Source: Microbacterium sp. MYb66
GTDB lineage: Bacteria > Actinomycetota > Actinomycetes > Actinomycetales > Microbacteriaceae
Length of the DNA: 64,000 bases
Direction of reading: 5' to 3'
Assembly: GCF_002979435.1 (NCBI RefSeq)
Contig: NZ_PCOV01000001.1
Coordinates: forward strand, 620,001 to 684,000
The translations under genes were made by a program, and so were the position numbers. Under the pieces are notes generated by a model. The model searched no databases, was not told where the DNA came from, and saw only the letters and a program-made list of their open reading frames with translations. Shown here piece by piece: positions 43,380 through 53,852 of the stretch; position 1 is the stretch's first letter; each line of letters opens with the position of its first letter.

Positions 43380-44720
43380 TCACCCCTTCGAGCGAGTGAT
43401 TGCAGGGACCGTGTAGCGGCGGTCGAGAACGGCCGGGTCGGGCTCGTACATCCGCATCACGGGGCGGAAGTCGCCGCTCGGCGCGGGGAGCCAGTTCGCC
43501 GCCGCGCTGTCGTCTTCCGGACGCTCCCGGCTGATCGTGATGGTCAGCGCACCGTCCTCGTCTCTGACCAGTCCGGGTGTCCGATCGCCGAGGGAGTACC
43601 GGCCGATCGGGTTCTCCACCAGGTAGAAGTCGGGCACCGAGTACATGGTGAGCGACCAGAACGCCGATACCGGGGGTGGGGGATCGAGACGCAGGGTGTA
43701 CGTGCGAGAACCCGTGAGCTGCTCGCCCTGATCGTCGACATAGGTCACGATGTACGCCGCCTCGTAGGGGTGGTTGCCCCAGAGACCACCGAGCGCCGCC
43801 GCGGCCCTCTCGACGATGCGCAGTTTCGGATCCGTCATCTTGAACTCCGGGTCGTCCAGAGCGCCGACCTCGAAGTAGTCGAGGTTGTAGTCGAAGGCGT
43901 GGAAGGTCAGCTTCCAGCCGTTAGCCTCCGGGCTGGATCCGTGAGTCAGTGCCGTGTGGAGGGTTTCACGCGCGGCATCGAGGTCACCGACCAGGCGTGC
44001 TGCCTCGGACAGCGAGATCGACGCATACGGCGACGGCCCCGTGGCCGCGATGCCTGTCGGGGCGAGGGAGTCCTGCAGCGGCTGATCGCGAGGAGCCGGC
44101 GGGAACTGCTGTGACCAGACGCGGAGCTTCTCGAGGAAGCGCGCGCTCTCGGGCACGCTCGGGTCCGGGGCGGCGAGACCCACAGGCACGGCCTCGGCGT
44201 CCTGCGGTGTCAGCGTCGTGGCGTCCTGGAGCGCGTGCACCACGGGGAGCTCGTCATCACCGCTCACGGCCCATCGTCCCACGATCGAGGCGACCGTCGT
44301 CGGGAACCGGATGACCACCGCGTCGCCGGTATCGCCGCTCCACGACGGCGGGATGAGGAGGAACCTCCCCGCACCGGTCCCCGTGGCGCGGTGCCCGACG
44401 TACGCGAAGTTGTTCGTCCAGGCGTCGACGAACTGCAGGACGTAATACCGGCCGGCTGTGTCCGGCACGCTCAACTCGACCGGCCCGACGCTGAGATCGA
44501 TCTGGGCCATCGAATAGAGCGTGTCATTGTTGATGGTCACGAAGGTGTCCGCCGGTCCTGCGAGCGTGCGCGCGTGGCTGAAGGCGTTGAACGGGGCGGC
44601 GGGGTTGGCACCCACACCGGTCGTCGTGTAGCGGGTCACCTGGTCGAGATTGAAGACGAGCGGGAATCCGTAGAGGTACGCGCGGACGATGGTTTCGCGG
44701 TCGGCATCGAAGTCGGTCAT
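43380..44720 (-). CDS. DUF1254/DUF1214 domain protein
   Basis: 446 residues. The N-terminal DUF1254 half has AYLYGFPLVFNLDQ and NNDTLYSMAQIDLSVGPVELSVPDTAGRYYVLQFVDAWTNNFAYVG. The C-terminal DUF1214 half has PPPPVSAFWSLTMYS and NPIGRYSLGDRTPGL. There is no signal peptide. The function is unknown and the fold is a two-domain beta sandwich. ATG 44720 is 6 nt after a TAGCCT box. Confidence 0.9.
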   Translation of the reverse strand: MTDFDADRETIVRAYLYGFPLVFNLDQVTRYTTTGVGANPAAPFNAFSHARTLAGPADTFVTINNDTLYSMAQIDLSVGPVELSVPDTAGRYYVLQFVDAWTNNFAYVGHRATGTGAGRFLLIPPSWSGDTGDAVVIRFPTTVASIVGRWAVSGDDELPVVHALQDATTLTPQDAEAVPVGLAAPDPSVPESARFLEKLRVWSQQFPPAPRDQPLQDSLAPTGIAATGPSPYASISLSEAARLVGDLDAARETLHTALTHGSSPEANGWKLTFHAFDYNLDYFEVGALDDPEFKMTDPKLRIVERAAAALGGLWGNHPYEAAYIVTYVDDQGEQLTGSRTYTLRLDPPPPVSAFWSLTMYSVPDFYLVENPIGRYSLGDRTPGLVRDEDGALTITISRERPEDDSAAANWLPAPSGDFRPVMRMYEPDPAVLDRRYTVPAITRSKG

Positions 44721-44726
44721 GGTGGC

Positions 44727-44732
44727 AGGCTA
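44727..44732 (-). promoter_or_regulatory. -10 box TAGCCT of the DUF1254 gene
   Basis: On the minus strand it ends 6 nt before ATG 44720. Confidence 0.6.
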
Positions 44733-44810
44733 TCCACGCTCGCCCGCCACGAGCCGGAGGCGATCATCCCTACCGGATGAGGCGTCTTGCGCCCCGTCAC
44801 CCCCAGAGCA

Positions 44811-44849
44811 AAAAGGAAGGCCCCGGATCCGTGGATCCGGGGCCTTCCT
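44811..44849 (-). terminator. Rho-independent terminator of tRNA-Leu
   Basis: A perfect 17-bp stem (44814-44830 with 44833-44849). On the minus strand it is followed by CCTTTTTGC, a genuine U tract. Confidence 0.9.
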
Positions 44850-44856
44850 CATCCTG

Positions 44857-44939
44857 TGCGCGGAGGGGGACTTGAACCCCCACGCCCTTACGGGCACTAC
44901 GACCTCAACGTAGCGCGTCTACCATTCCGCCACCCGCGC
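44857..44939 (-). tRNA. tRNA-Leu (GAG)
   Basis: A class II tRNA with a long variable arm. The acceptor GCGCGGG pairs with CCGCGC plus a G-U partner, and the anticodon stem CTACG/CGTAG encloses loop TTGAGGT (GAG). The variable arm is around TGCCCGTAAGGGCG, the T arm is GGGGG-TTCAAGT-CCCCC and the discriminator is A. A terminator follows directly. Confidence 0.95.
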
Positions 44940-45038
44940 AGGTGTTGGATGGTCGTTGCCGACCGAAGAATGACATTACCACGTCCTCAGCGGCCTCTCG
45001 AACCGAGCCACACGCCCGGGCGTGGCGCGCGGTTTCGA

Positions 45039-45044
45039 TAGCCT
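45039..45044 (+). promoter_or_regulatory. -10 box TAGCCT, leaderless start
   Basis: It ends 6 nt before ATG 45051 of the peptidase gene. Confidence 0.6.
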
Positions 45045-45050
45045 GGAGCC

Positions 45051-46346
45051 ATGACCGATCCCTCTCTTCCCGAGGTCGTCCGCATCGCGAGCGACCTCAT
45101 CCGCTTCGATACATCAAACTTCGGCGGAGGGAACGCGAAGGGGGAGCGGGAGGCCGCGGAGTACGTCGGCGCCTACCTGGCGGAGCTCGGTCTCGAAGTC
45201 GAGTACTACGAACCGATTCCGCGCCGCACGAACGTGATGGCCCGTGTCCCGGGTCGTGATCGGGACAAGCCGGCCCTGGTCGTGCACGGCCACCTCGATG
45301 TCGTACCCGCGATGGCGGAGGACTGGAGCGTCGATCCGTTCGCAGGCATCGTTCAGGACGGGATGCTGTGGGGACGCGGCGCCGTCGACATGAAGAACAT
45401 GAACGCGATGATCCTCACCTCCGTCGCCGAGATCCTGCGGGCGGGGGAGCAGCCGGAGCGCGACCTGATCCTGGCCTTCTTCGCCGATGAGGAGAACGGC
45501 GGTGTCGAAGGCTCGGCTCTGGTCGTGCAGCATCGTCCGGAGTGGTTCGAAGGTGCGACCGCGGCGATCAGCGAGGTCGGCGGATACTCGATCACGGTCG
45601 ACGATCGCCGTGCCTATCTGCTGCAGGTGGGAGAGAAGGCTCTGATCTGGATCCGCCTGGTGGCGAAAGGCCGCGCAGGTCACGGCAGCCGTCTGCACGA
45701 CGACAACGCGGTCACGAAGCTCGCCGAGGCAGTCGCCGCGATCGGCCGCACGCGGTGGCCGGTCCGGCTCACCCCGACCACCGAAGCTCTGCTCGACGGG
45801 TTGAGCGCATTGAGCGGCCGCAGCACCGATGACCCGGACGCGCTCGCATCTGCGGCAGGTCCCGCGGAGGCGTTCCTGCGGTCCACGTTCCGCACGACGA
45901 CGAATCCGACCGCCCTGACCGCCGGCTACAAGCACAACGTGATCCCGGAACGCGCGGAGGCCCTTGTCGACGTGCGAGTGATCCCCGGAACGGAGGACGA
46001 CGTCCTGGCCGAGCTCCAGAGCATCGTCGGCGACGAGATCGCCATCGAGATCGTCGTGCGCGACATCGGCATGGAGACCCCGTTCGAGGGTGAACTCGTC
46101 GACGCGATGGTCGCCAGCATCGGCCGCCATGATCCCGGGGTGCCCGTGATCCCGTATCTCCTCGGCGCCGGCACCGACAACAAGGCGCTCGCAAGTCTGG
46201 ACATCACCGGCTACGGGTTCGCGCCACTCAAGCTCCCCGCCGACCTTGACTTCACAGGCATGTTCCACGGAGTCGATGAGCGGGTGCCCGTAGAATCGCT
46301 TGTCTTCGGTCAGCGGGTGCTGACCGATCTGCTGCGCACGTACTGA
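45051..46346 (+). CDS. M20-family metallopeptidase
   Basis: 431-residue di-zinc peptidase or amidohydrolase. Motifs are VVHGHLDVVP (first ligand region), WGRGAVDMKN (bridging Asp), FFADEENGG (catalytic Glu pair), KGRAGHGSRLHDDNAVTKL in the lid dimer domain, and a final His in FTGMFHGVDERVP. It acts in the cytosol, as no signal peptide is present. Similar genes (M. tuberculosis Rv2141c, from memory) are also near uppP. Confidence 0.92.
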   Translation: MTDPSLPEVVRIASDLIRFDTSNFGGGNAKGEREAAEYVGAYLAELGLEVEYYEPIPRRTNVMARVPGRDRDKPALVVHGHLDVVPAMAEDWSVDPFAGIVQDGMLWGRGAVDMKNMNAMILTSVAEILRAGEQPERDLILAFFADEENGGVEGSALVVQHRPEWFEGATAAISEVGGYSITVDDRRAYLLQVGEKALIWIRLVAKGRAGHGSRLHDDNAVTKLAEAVAAIGRTRWPVRLTPTTEALLDGLSALSGRSTDDPDALASAAGPAEAFLRSTFRTTTNPTALTAGYKHNVIPERAEALVDVRVIPGTEDDVLAELQSIVGDEIAIEIVVRDIGMETPFEGELVDAMVASIGRHDPGVPVIPYLLGAGTDNKALASLDITGYGFAPLKLPADLDFTGMFHGVDERVPVESLVFGQRVLTDLLRTY

Positions 46347-46387
46347 GCGCCGCGCGCTCCGTGCCCTCCCTGAACTGAAGGTCCTCC

Positions 46388-47212
46388 ATGCACCTGCTCG
46401 AAGCTCTGATCCTCGGCGTCGTCCAGGGACTCACCGAGTTCCTGCCGATCTCGTCCAGCGCGCACCTGCGCATCCTGGGCACCTTCCTGCCGTCCGGAGA
46501 GGATCCGGGCGCGGCCTTCACCGCGATCACTCAGATCGGCACAGAGGCAGCCGTGGTCGTCTTCTTCTGGCGTGACATCGTGCGGATCGTGACGCAATGG
46601 TTCCGCTCTCTCGTCGGCAAGGCTCCGCGCAACGATCCTGATGCGCGGATGGGCTGGCTGATCATCATCGGCAGCATCCCGATCGTCGTGCTCGGCCTGC
46701 TGTTCCAGGACCAGATCGAGACGGTTCTGCGATCGATGTGGATCGTCGCGATCATGCTCATCGTCTTCGGCATCCTTCTCGGAGTGGCCGACTACGTCGG
46801 CGCGAAGCGCCGCAAGCTCACCGACCTGACGTATCCGCACGGCATCGCCTTCGGCTTCGCGCAGGCTCTGGCCCTGATCCCGGGCGTCTCGCGCTCCGGC
46901 GGCACCATCACCATGGGGCTCTTCCTGGGCTACGAGCGTGCCGCAGCCGCACGCTACGCCTTCCTGCTCGCGATCCCCGCGGTCTTCGGCAGCGGTTTCT
47001 ACCAGGTCTTCAAGAGCTGGGGCGAGCCTTCGTTCTTCTCGTTCGGCGACACCCTCGCCGCGACCGGGATCGCCTTCGTGGTCGCGCTCGGTGTCATCGC
47101 GTTCTTCATGAGCTGGATTTCGAAGCGCAGCTTCCTGCCGTTCGTGATCTACCGGATCCTGCTCGGTTCGGTGCTGCTGGTTCTGCTCGGGACCGGCGTG
47201 ATCGCCGCCTGA
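46388..47212 (+). CDS. uppP: Undecaprenyl-diphosphate phosphatase (BacA type)
   Basis: Membrane phosphatase that regenerates the undecaprenyl-phosphate carrier for cell-wall synthesis. Its 274 residues contain the two family repeats: [21 protein letters not shown] with [19 protein letters not shown] (first), and [45 protein letters not shown] (second). About eight membrane helices are predicted. It follows the peptidase by 41 bp and may share its transcript. Confidence 0.96.
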   Translation: MHLLEALILGVVQGLTEFLPISSSAHLRILGTFLPSGEDPGAAFTAITQIGTEAAVVVFFWRDIVRIVTQWFRSLVGKAPRNDPDARMGWLIIIGSIPIVVLGLLFQDQIETVLRSMWIVAIMLIVFGILLGVADYVGAKRRKLTDLTYPHGIAFGFAQALALIPGVSRSGGTITMGLFLGYERAAAARYAFLLAIPAVFGSGFYQVFKSWGEPSFFSFGDTLAATGIAFVVALGVIAFFMSWISKRSFLPFVIYRILLGSVLLVLLGTGVIAA

Positions 47213-47219
47213 GCGGAAC

Positions 47220-48068
47220 TCAGCGCTTGCGGTCGCCGGGACCGTCGTCGCGACGGCGGAGATACCGCTCGAACGCCTGCGCGATGGCGTCTCCCGAGGC
47301 CTCGGGGGAGTCCCAGGTGTCGCGCGTGCGCTCGAGCTGCCGGATGTACTCGGCCATGTCCTCGTCCTCTGACGCGGCAGCATCGATCGACGCCTCCCAG
47401 GCCGCGGCTTCCGTGCGGAGCACCTGGCGGTCGACGTCGACGCCGGTGAGCTCCTCGAGCCGGTCGAGCAGCGCGAGGGTGACCTTCGGCGAAGGAGTCG
47501 CGGACGCGACGTAGTGCGGCACACTGGCCCACAGACTCGCGGTCGGGATTCCTGCGTTCTCCGCGAAATGCTCGAAGACGGTGAGGATGCCGACCGGCCC
47601 CTCGTAGAGCGAGCGGTCGAGACCGTGCGCCTCCCGGACCTGCTCGTTCTGACTGGAGGCGAAGATCGAGATCGGCCGAGTGTGTGGGACGTCCGACAGC
47701 ATCGCCCCCAGAGTGACGAGACCGGTGATGTCGTCGCGCAGGGCGACGTCGATGAACTCCGACGCGAACGCCTGCCAGGTGCGAGCGGGCTCCGCGCCGG
47801 TGAGCAGCCAGAACTCGGGGCCGGGGCCGGGATCGCGCGGCCGCCAGAGTCCCGCCTCGGGCCAGGCGAGCTGACGTCTTCCGTCCGCATCCATCCGGGT
47901 CGACGGGCGCGTGTACTGGTAGTCGAAGTACAGCTCGGGGTCGACGGAGTGCACGAGGTCGTACTCCGACGACGACCGCAGCGCCTCGATGGCACCGCTC
48001 GCCGCCTCACCCGCATCGTTCCAGCCGTCGAAGGCGGCGATGACGATGCGCGGACCGAGAACATCCAT
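47220..48068 (-). CDS. PAC2-family protein
   Basis: 282 residues of the PAC2/archaeal proteasome-assembly-chaperone-2 fold. Segments include IVIAAFDGWNDAGEAASGAI, GPEFWLLTGAEPARTWQAF, GAMLSDVPHTRP and GIPTASLWASVPHYV. Despite the family name, a proteasome partner is not guaranteed in bacteria; the function is unknown. The PAC2 gene (Rv2125) lies in the same region in M. tuberculosis, from memory. The ATG has GAAGGGAG upstream. It ends 7 bp from the convergent uppP gene. Confidence 0.88.
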   Translation of the reverse strand: MDVLGPRIVIAAFDGWNDAGEAASGAIEALRSSSEYDLVHSVDPELYFDYQYTRPSTRMDADGRRQLAWPEAGLWRPRDPGPGPEFWLLTGAEPARTWQAFASEFIDVALRDDITGLVTLGAMLSDVPHTRPISIFASSQNEQVREAHGLDRSLYEGPVGILTVFEHFAENAGIPTASLWASVPHYVASATPSPKVTLALLDRLEELTGVDVDRQVLRTEAAAWEASIDAAASEDEDMAEYIRQLERTRDTWDSPEASGDAIAQAFERYLRRRDDGPGDRKR

Positions 48069-48105
48069 CGAGGGCTCCCTTCGAGATCGCGGACGTGATC
48101 CTTCC

Positions 48106-48111
48106 AGGCTA
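48106..48111 (-). promoter_or_regulatory. -10 box TAGCCT of the PAC2 gene
   Basis: On the minus strand it gives a leader of about 30 nt containing GAAGGGAG before ATG 48068. Confidence 0.45.
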
Positions 48112-48142
48112 GTCCGCGACGGCGAGATGCGGGCGGCCCGGC

Positions 48143-48148
48143 TAGCAT
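48143..48148 (+). promoter_or_regulatory. -10 box TAGCAT, leaderless start
   Basis: It ends 7 nt before GTG 48156, deciding that start over ATG 48147, which lies inside the box. Confidence 0.6.
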
Positions 48149-48155
48149 GGGTCCA

Positions 48156-49855
<1,700 letters not shown>

Positions 49856-49865
49856 ACTGGAGCGC

Positions 49866-50780
49866 GTGCGTAAAACGTCCGCCGTTCTGGCCACACTCAG
49901 CCTTGCCGTCCTCGCCCTCACGGGCTGCACTGCGACGGCGTCCGACGACGGTGCCGCCTGCGACCGCAGTGGCGGCAACGACAAGATTTTGAACGTCGCC
50001 GACGTGACCGGCGAGCTGGGCACCGAGCCGGACGTCTCGGTGTTCGGACCGGTGAAGGGCGAGGAGACCTCGTTCGCCGATGTCACCGTCGGAGACGGAC
50101 TCGCCCTCACGACGGAGTTCCAGCCCGTGGTGATCGACATCGCCTTCTACGCCGGCGACAGCGGCAAGAAGCTCTACGCATCCGAGTTCAACGGCGACCT
50201 GAGCCGTGTGCACAGCATCGACTACTGGGCCCAACGTTCGCCGGGGCTGACGGACGTGCTGGAGTGCGCGACCGGAGGCAGCCGGGTTCTCGCCGTCCTG
50301 ACGCCCGAGGACTTCGGACCGCAGAACGTCGAAGGCTTCGGTCTCGACAAGGGCGAGAACGTCGTCGCCGTCGTCGATGTCCTCGACGTCATGCCTTCCC
50401 GAGCATCCGGTGCGCTGCAGTTCAACGACGCGCAGGGCCTCCCGACCGTCGTCCGCGCTCCTGACGGCACCCCGGGAATCATCATCCCCGACGTCCCGGC
50501 ACCGACCGAGATCATCACGCAGACCCTGATCAAGGGCGATGGCCCCGAGGTCGGGGCAGGCGACACCGTCGTCACCAACATCATGGGTGTCGGCTGGGAC
50601 GACAAGAAGGTCACCACGAACTCCTGGGGTGCCGAACCCAGCATCGGCGCCGCCGCCGAGCAGTTCATCGGTGCCACGGTCGGCTCGCAGCTCCTCGTCG
50701 TGCTCCCCGCGAGCGAGGGCTCTCCCGCCACCGCCATCGTCGTCGACATCTTGGGCGCAGTGACGGCGCCCACCCCGTGA
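49866..50780 (+). CDS. FKBP-type peptidyl-prolyl isomerase lipoprotein
   Basis: 304 residues. The lipobox LALTGC places the lipidated Cys near residue 21. The remainder resembles a duplicated FKBP-like domain: the first half has VTVGDGLALTTEF and VLECATGGSRVLAVL, and the second has TLIKGDGPEVGAGDTVVTNIMGVGW and IGATVGSQLLVVLPASEG. The typical FKBP aromatic active-site residues look only partly kept, so isomerase activity is uncertain. It folds outside the membrane. It is the gene immediately before pafB. Confidence 0.85.
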   Translation: MRKTSAVLATLSLAVLALTGCTATASDDGAACDRSGGNDKILNVADVTGELGTEPDVSVFGPVKGEETSFADVTVGDGLALTTEFQPVVIDIAFYAGDSGKKLYASEFNGDLSRVHSIDYWAQRSPGLTDVLECATGGSRVLAVLTPEDFGPQNVEGFGLDKGENVVAVVDVLDVMPSRASGALQFNDAQGLPTVVRAPDGTPGIIIPDVPAPTEIITQTLIKGDGPEVGAGDTVVTNIMGVGWDDKKVTTNSWGAEPSIGAAAEQFIGATVGSQLLVVLPASEGSPATAIVVDILGAVTAPTP

Positions 50781-51772
50781 TGGCCACCCGGATCCCTGCG
50801 GAGGAGCGTCTGACGAATCTCGTCGTGGCGCTCATGGCCACGGAGATCGGGTTGACCAAGCAGCAGATCCTCGACAACGTCTCCGGCTACCGCCAGCGCG
50901 CCGACGCCGGAACCCGCTCGGACGCGCTCGAGAAGATGTTCGAGCGCGACAAGGATGAGCTGCGTGCGCTCGGCGTCCCTATCGAGACCATCGGCGATGC
51001 GGCCGACCCGAACGATCTCCGCGAGGCCCGCTATCGCATCCCGCAGGCGGAATACGATCTCCCCAGTGATATCGAGTTCTCGCCTGCCGAGCTCGCCGTG
51101 CTGCGGCTCGCCGGGAGCGTATGGAGTGCGGAGTCCGTCTCGGGGGACGCCCAGTCCGGGGTGCGGAAGATCCGGGCTCTGGGCATCGACGGCGATGAGC
51201 CCATCATCGGATTCGCTCCACGAATCACGGCCAGAGATGCCGCGTTCTCCCCCCTGCAGGATGCCATCGAGCGATGCAGGGTGGTCTCTTTCGAGTATCT
51301 GAAGCCCGGCGAGGACGCGCCACGTCGCCGCAGCATCCGTCCACTGGCCCTGGTCGACTACGAGGCGCGCTGGCACGTTTTCGGTGTCGACGTGGATGTC
51401 GACGAAGACCGGACGTTCCTCCTCAGCCGCATCGTCGGCGATGTCCGCCTGAGCTCAAAGACCTTCGCACCGGCGCTTCGCGACGGTGCGGGGGAGCGAG
51501 CGCTCGCGGGTCTCGAACGCGTCGCATCCGAGAACTCCGCGTTGCTCGAGATCACCCCGGGTACGGAAGCCGCTCTGCGGCTGGGCCGCCGCGCCACGTC
51601 AGCGGCGCAAGGCATCAACGTCCCCTTCGTCGATCTGCACATCCTCGCCGACGAGCTGGCCTCGTACGGCCCCGAGGTACGCGTCGTCGAACCTGCACCG
51701 CTGCGCGAAGCCGTGATCTCCCGTCTCGAAGCAGTGGTCCGCGCACATGCCGACGTCGAGGGGGCAAAATGA
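50780..51772 (+). CDS. pafB: PafB, WYL-domain transcription factor
   Basis: 330 residues. An N-terminal winged helix-turn-helix (RLTNLVVALMATEIGLTKQQIL, SDALEKMFERDKDELRALG) is followed by a WYL domain with VSFEYLKPG and RPLALVDYEARWHVFGVDVD. PafB and PafC form the heterodimer that turns on the DNA-damage regulon in mycobacteria, independently of LexA. The FKBP stop overlaps GTG 50777; ATG 50780 is 3 bp later, and both are possible. PafC follows with an ATGA overlap. Confidence 0.93.
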   Translation: MATRIPAEERLTNLVVALMATEIGLTKQQILDNVSGYRQRADAGTRSDALEKMFERDKDELRALGVPIETIGDAADPNDLREARYRIPQAEYDLPSDIEFSPAELAVLRLAGSVWSAESVSGDAQSGVRKIRALGIDGDEPIIGFAPRITARDAAFSPLQDAIERCRVVSFEYLKPGEDAPRRRSIRPLALVDYEARWHVFGVDVDVDEDRTFLLSRIVGDVRLSSKTFAPALRDGAGERALAGLERVASENSALLEITPGTEAALRLGRRATSAAQGINVPFVDLHILADELASYGPEVRVVEPAPLREAVISRLEAVVRAHADVEGAK

Positions 51773-52755
51773 GCGCGAAAGCCAAGCCGTTGCTGGCCGC
51801 CGACCGCGTCCGGCTCTACCTCACCCTCGTGCCCTACCTGCTCGAGCATGGTCAGGTGTCCCTCGAAGAGGCGGCGACGGAGTTCGGCGTCACCCCGCAG
51901 GAGATGCGCGGCATGGTGGAGAAGCTCACCGTCATCGGTCTTCCCGGCGAGTCCGGCTATTGGCAGCAGCCGCAGGAGATGTTCGACATCAACTGGGACC
52001 TGCTCGACCTCGAAGACGTCATCGAGATCACCAACGATGTCGCCCTCCGACGGGTTCCTCGCTTCACCGCGCGGGAGGCGGCCGCGCTGCTCGCCGGTCT
52101 GCAGATGGTCGCCGCCGTGCCGGCGGTATCGGACTCCGGCCTCGTCGCCGGGTTGATCTCCAAGCTCTCCCGCGGCGCCGCCGACGCACCGGCAGACGTC
52201 GTCGTCGCGCCGAGTGCCGTCGACGAGGTCCGCGAGGTCGTCGCCCGCGGGCTCCAGCACGGCGTCGCGATCTCCTTCGCGTATCAGGCACCGGATGCGG
52301 CGCCCACGACGCGCACCGTCGATCCGATGCAGATCCTCATCACGAACGGCCAGTGGTACCTGCAGGGATGGTGCCATCTGCGCCAGGCGATGCGCACGTT
52401 CCACCTCGATCGGGTGAGCGCCCCCATGCTCACCGACATTCCGATCACTCATGGCAGCGATCGGGTACCCGAGGCCTTCGTCGGTCTCGACGCCGAACGC
52501 GAGGTGACGGTGCGAGTCGCCGAGAGGCTCGCCCCGTTGCTGAGCGGATTCATGCCCCGCGGCACGATCCAGGTCGCCGTGGACGGGGCGGTCACGATGC
52601 AGCTGCATCTCGCCGATCCCCGCGCGATCAAGCGTCTCGCCGCGCGGTTCGGCGGGGCGATGGAAGTGGTCGAGCCCGGCGTCGCGCGCACTGCGGCGCG
52701 GGATTGGGCTGCCTCGGGACTCGCCCTCTACCACCGACCCGATGCAGAGGTTTGA
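51769..52755 (+). CDS. pafC: PafC, WYL-domain transcription factor
   Basis: 328 residues. The helix-turn-helix half has AADRVRLYLTLVPYLLEHGQVSLEEAATEFGVTPQEMRGMVEKL. A WYL domain follows (GVAISFAYQAPDA, WYLQGWCHLRQAMRTFHLDRVSA) and a C-terminal WCX extension. It is the partner of PafB. The ATG overlaps the pafB stop (ATGA), so the two subunits are made together. Confidence 0.93.
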   Translation: MSAKAKPLLAADRVRLYLTLVPYLLEHGQVSLEEAATEFGVTPQEMRGMVEKLTVIGLPGESGYWQQPQEMFDINWDLLDLEDVIEITNDVALRRVPRFTAREAAALLAGLQMVAAVPAVSDSGLVAGLISKLSRGAADAPADVVVAPSAVDEVREVVARGLQHGVAISFAYQAPDAAPTTRTVDPMQILITNGQWYLQGWCHLRQAMRTFHLDRVSAPMLTDIPITHGSDRVPEAFVGLDAEREVTVRVAERLAPLLSGFMPRGTIQVAVDGAVTMQLHLADPRAIKRLAARFGGAMEVVEPGVARTAARDWAASGLALYHRPDAEV

Positions 52756-52759
52756 TCTG

Positions 52760-52765
52760 TAGACT
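52760..52765 (+). promoter_or_regulatory. -10 box TAGACT of tatA
   Basis: It predicts a start near 52772 and a leader of about 28 nt before the tatA ATG, allowing tatAC expression apart from pafBC. Confidence 0.45.
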
Positions 52766-52799
52766 GGGTCGAACGCTCACCGACGACGGGAAACCTGAC

Positions 52800-53036
52800 A
52801 TGTTCGCTGGAATGCAAGGCTGGCACCTGCTGATCGTGCTCGCCGTGATCCTTCTTCTGTTCGGTGCTGCCAAGTTGCCGGCTCTCGCGAAGAGCATGGG
52901 CCAGTCCGCCCGCGTCTTCAAGGGCGAGATGAAGGCCATGAAGGATGACGACGCGTCTCGCGCCGACTCCACCGTCGTCGAGCCCACCACGGTCAAGGAC
53001 TCGGGCATCGACCCTGAGACTCCGCCCCGCGCCTGA
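52800..53036 (+). CDS. tatA: TatA, twin-arginine translocase pore subunit
   Basis: A 78-residue protein with one N-terminal membrane helix (GWHLLIVLAVILLLFGAAKLPALAKSMG) and the FG-hinge characteristic of TatA. An amphipathic helix (ARVFKGEMKAM) and an acidic tail follow. It forms the variable pore for folded, twin-arginine proteins with TatC 6 bp downstream. ATG 52800 has no clear ribosome site. Confidence 0.95.
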   Translation: MFAGMQGWHLLIVLAVILLLFGAAKLPALAKSMGQSARVFKGEMKAMKDDDASRADSTVVEPTTVKDSGIDPETPPRA

Positions 53037-53042
53037 CCGGCC

Positions 53043-53852
53043 GTGGCAGCCATCGAACCGACCGTGATGCCGAAGGCGGATCGGGATCGGCGGATGTCGC
53101 TCGGCGCGCATCTCGTCGAACTGCGCAAGCGTCTGATGTTCGCGGCGCTCGCGTTGCTCATCGGCATGATCATCGCCTTCCTCGTCGCGGATCCGATCAT
53201 CAACTTCATCACGGAGCCGGTCCGCATCATCGCCGACAAGCGCGGGGATAATTTCAGTGCGTTGAACTTCGGCACCGTCACCTCCGCATTCGATATGCGC
53301 ATGCGGATCGCCTTCTCCATCGGGATCTTCCTGTCGGCACCTGTCTGGCTGTGGCAGATCTGGGCGTTCATCATGCCCGGGCTCACCCGCAAAGAGGTCA
53401 GGTACACGATCGGCTTCGTCGTGGCTGCGGTGCCGCTGTTCTTCGCCGGATGCTACCTGGGCGTCATGATCATGCCGCACATCATCGAACTGATGTGGAG
53501 CTTCACGCCCGAGGGCGCCACGAACCTGTACTCGGCTCAGGAGTACTACGACTTCATCTTCAAGCTGATGATCGTCATCGGGGTCTCGTTCGTGCTCCCG
53601 GTGTTCCTCGTCGCACTCAACGTCGCCGGCGTCATGTCCGGCAGAGCCATCCTCAAGGGATGGCGGGTGGCGATCATCATCGCAACCGTCTTCGCCGCTC
53701 TCGCGACTCCCGCCGCAGATGTCGTGAGCATGCTGATGCTCGCGGGCATCCTCATCGTGCTCTTCTTCGCCGCCGCCGGTCTCTCCATGCTCTTCGACCG
53801 GCGCAAACGCAAACGCGATGAGGCGTCAGGGCTTCTGCCGGACCCGGCATGA
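53043..53852 (+). CDS. tatC: TatC, twin-arginine translocase receptor subunit
   Basis: A 269-residue six-helix membrane protein. The N-terminal signature RMSLGAHLVELRKRLMFA includes the conserved Glu that docks the twin-arginine peptide, and a conserved FIMPGLTRKEVRY loop follows helix 2. The C-terminus is basic (RRKRKRDEASG). It starts with GTG just after tatA. The helY ATG overlaps its stop by 4 bp. Confidence 0.96.
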   Translation: MAAIEPTVMPKADRDRRMSLGAHLVELRKRLMFAALALLIGMIIAFLVADPIINFITEPVRIIADKRGDNFSALNFGTVTSAFDMRMRIAFSIGIFLSAPVWLWQIWAFIMPGLTRKEVRYTIGFVVAAVPLFFAGCYLGVMIMPHIIELMWSFTPEGATNLYSAQEYYDFIFKLMIVIGVSFVLPVFLVALNVAGVMSGRAILKGWRVAIIIATVFAALATPAADVVSMLMLAGILIVLFFAAAGLSMLFDRRKRKRDEASGLLPDPA

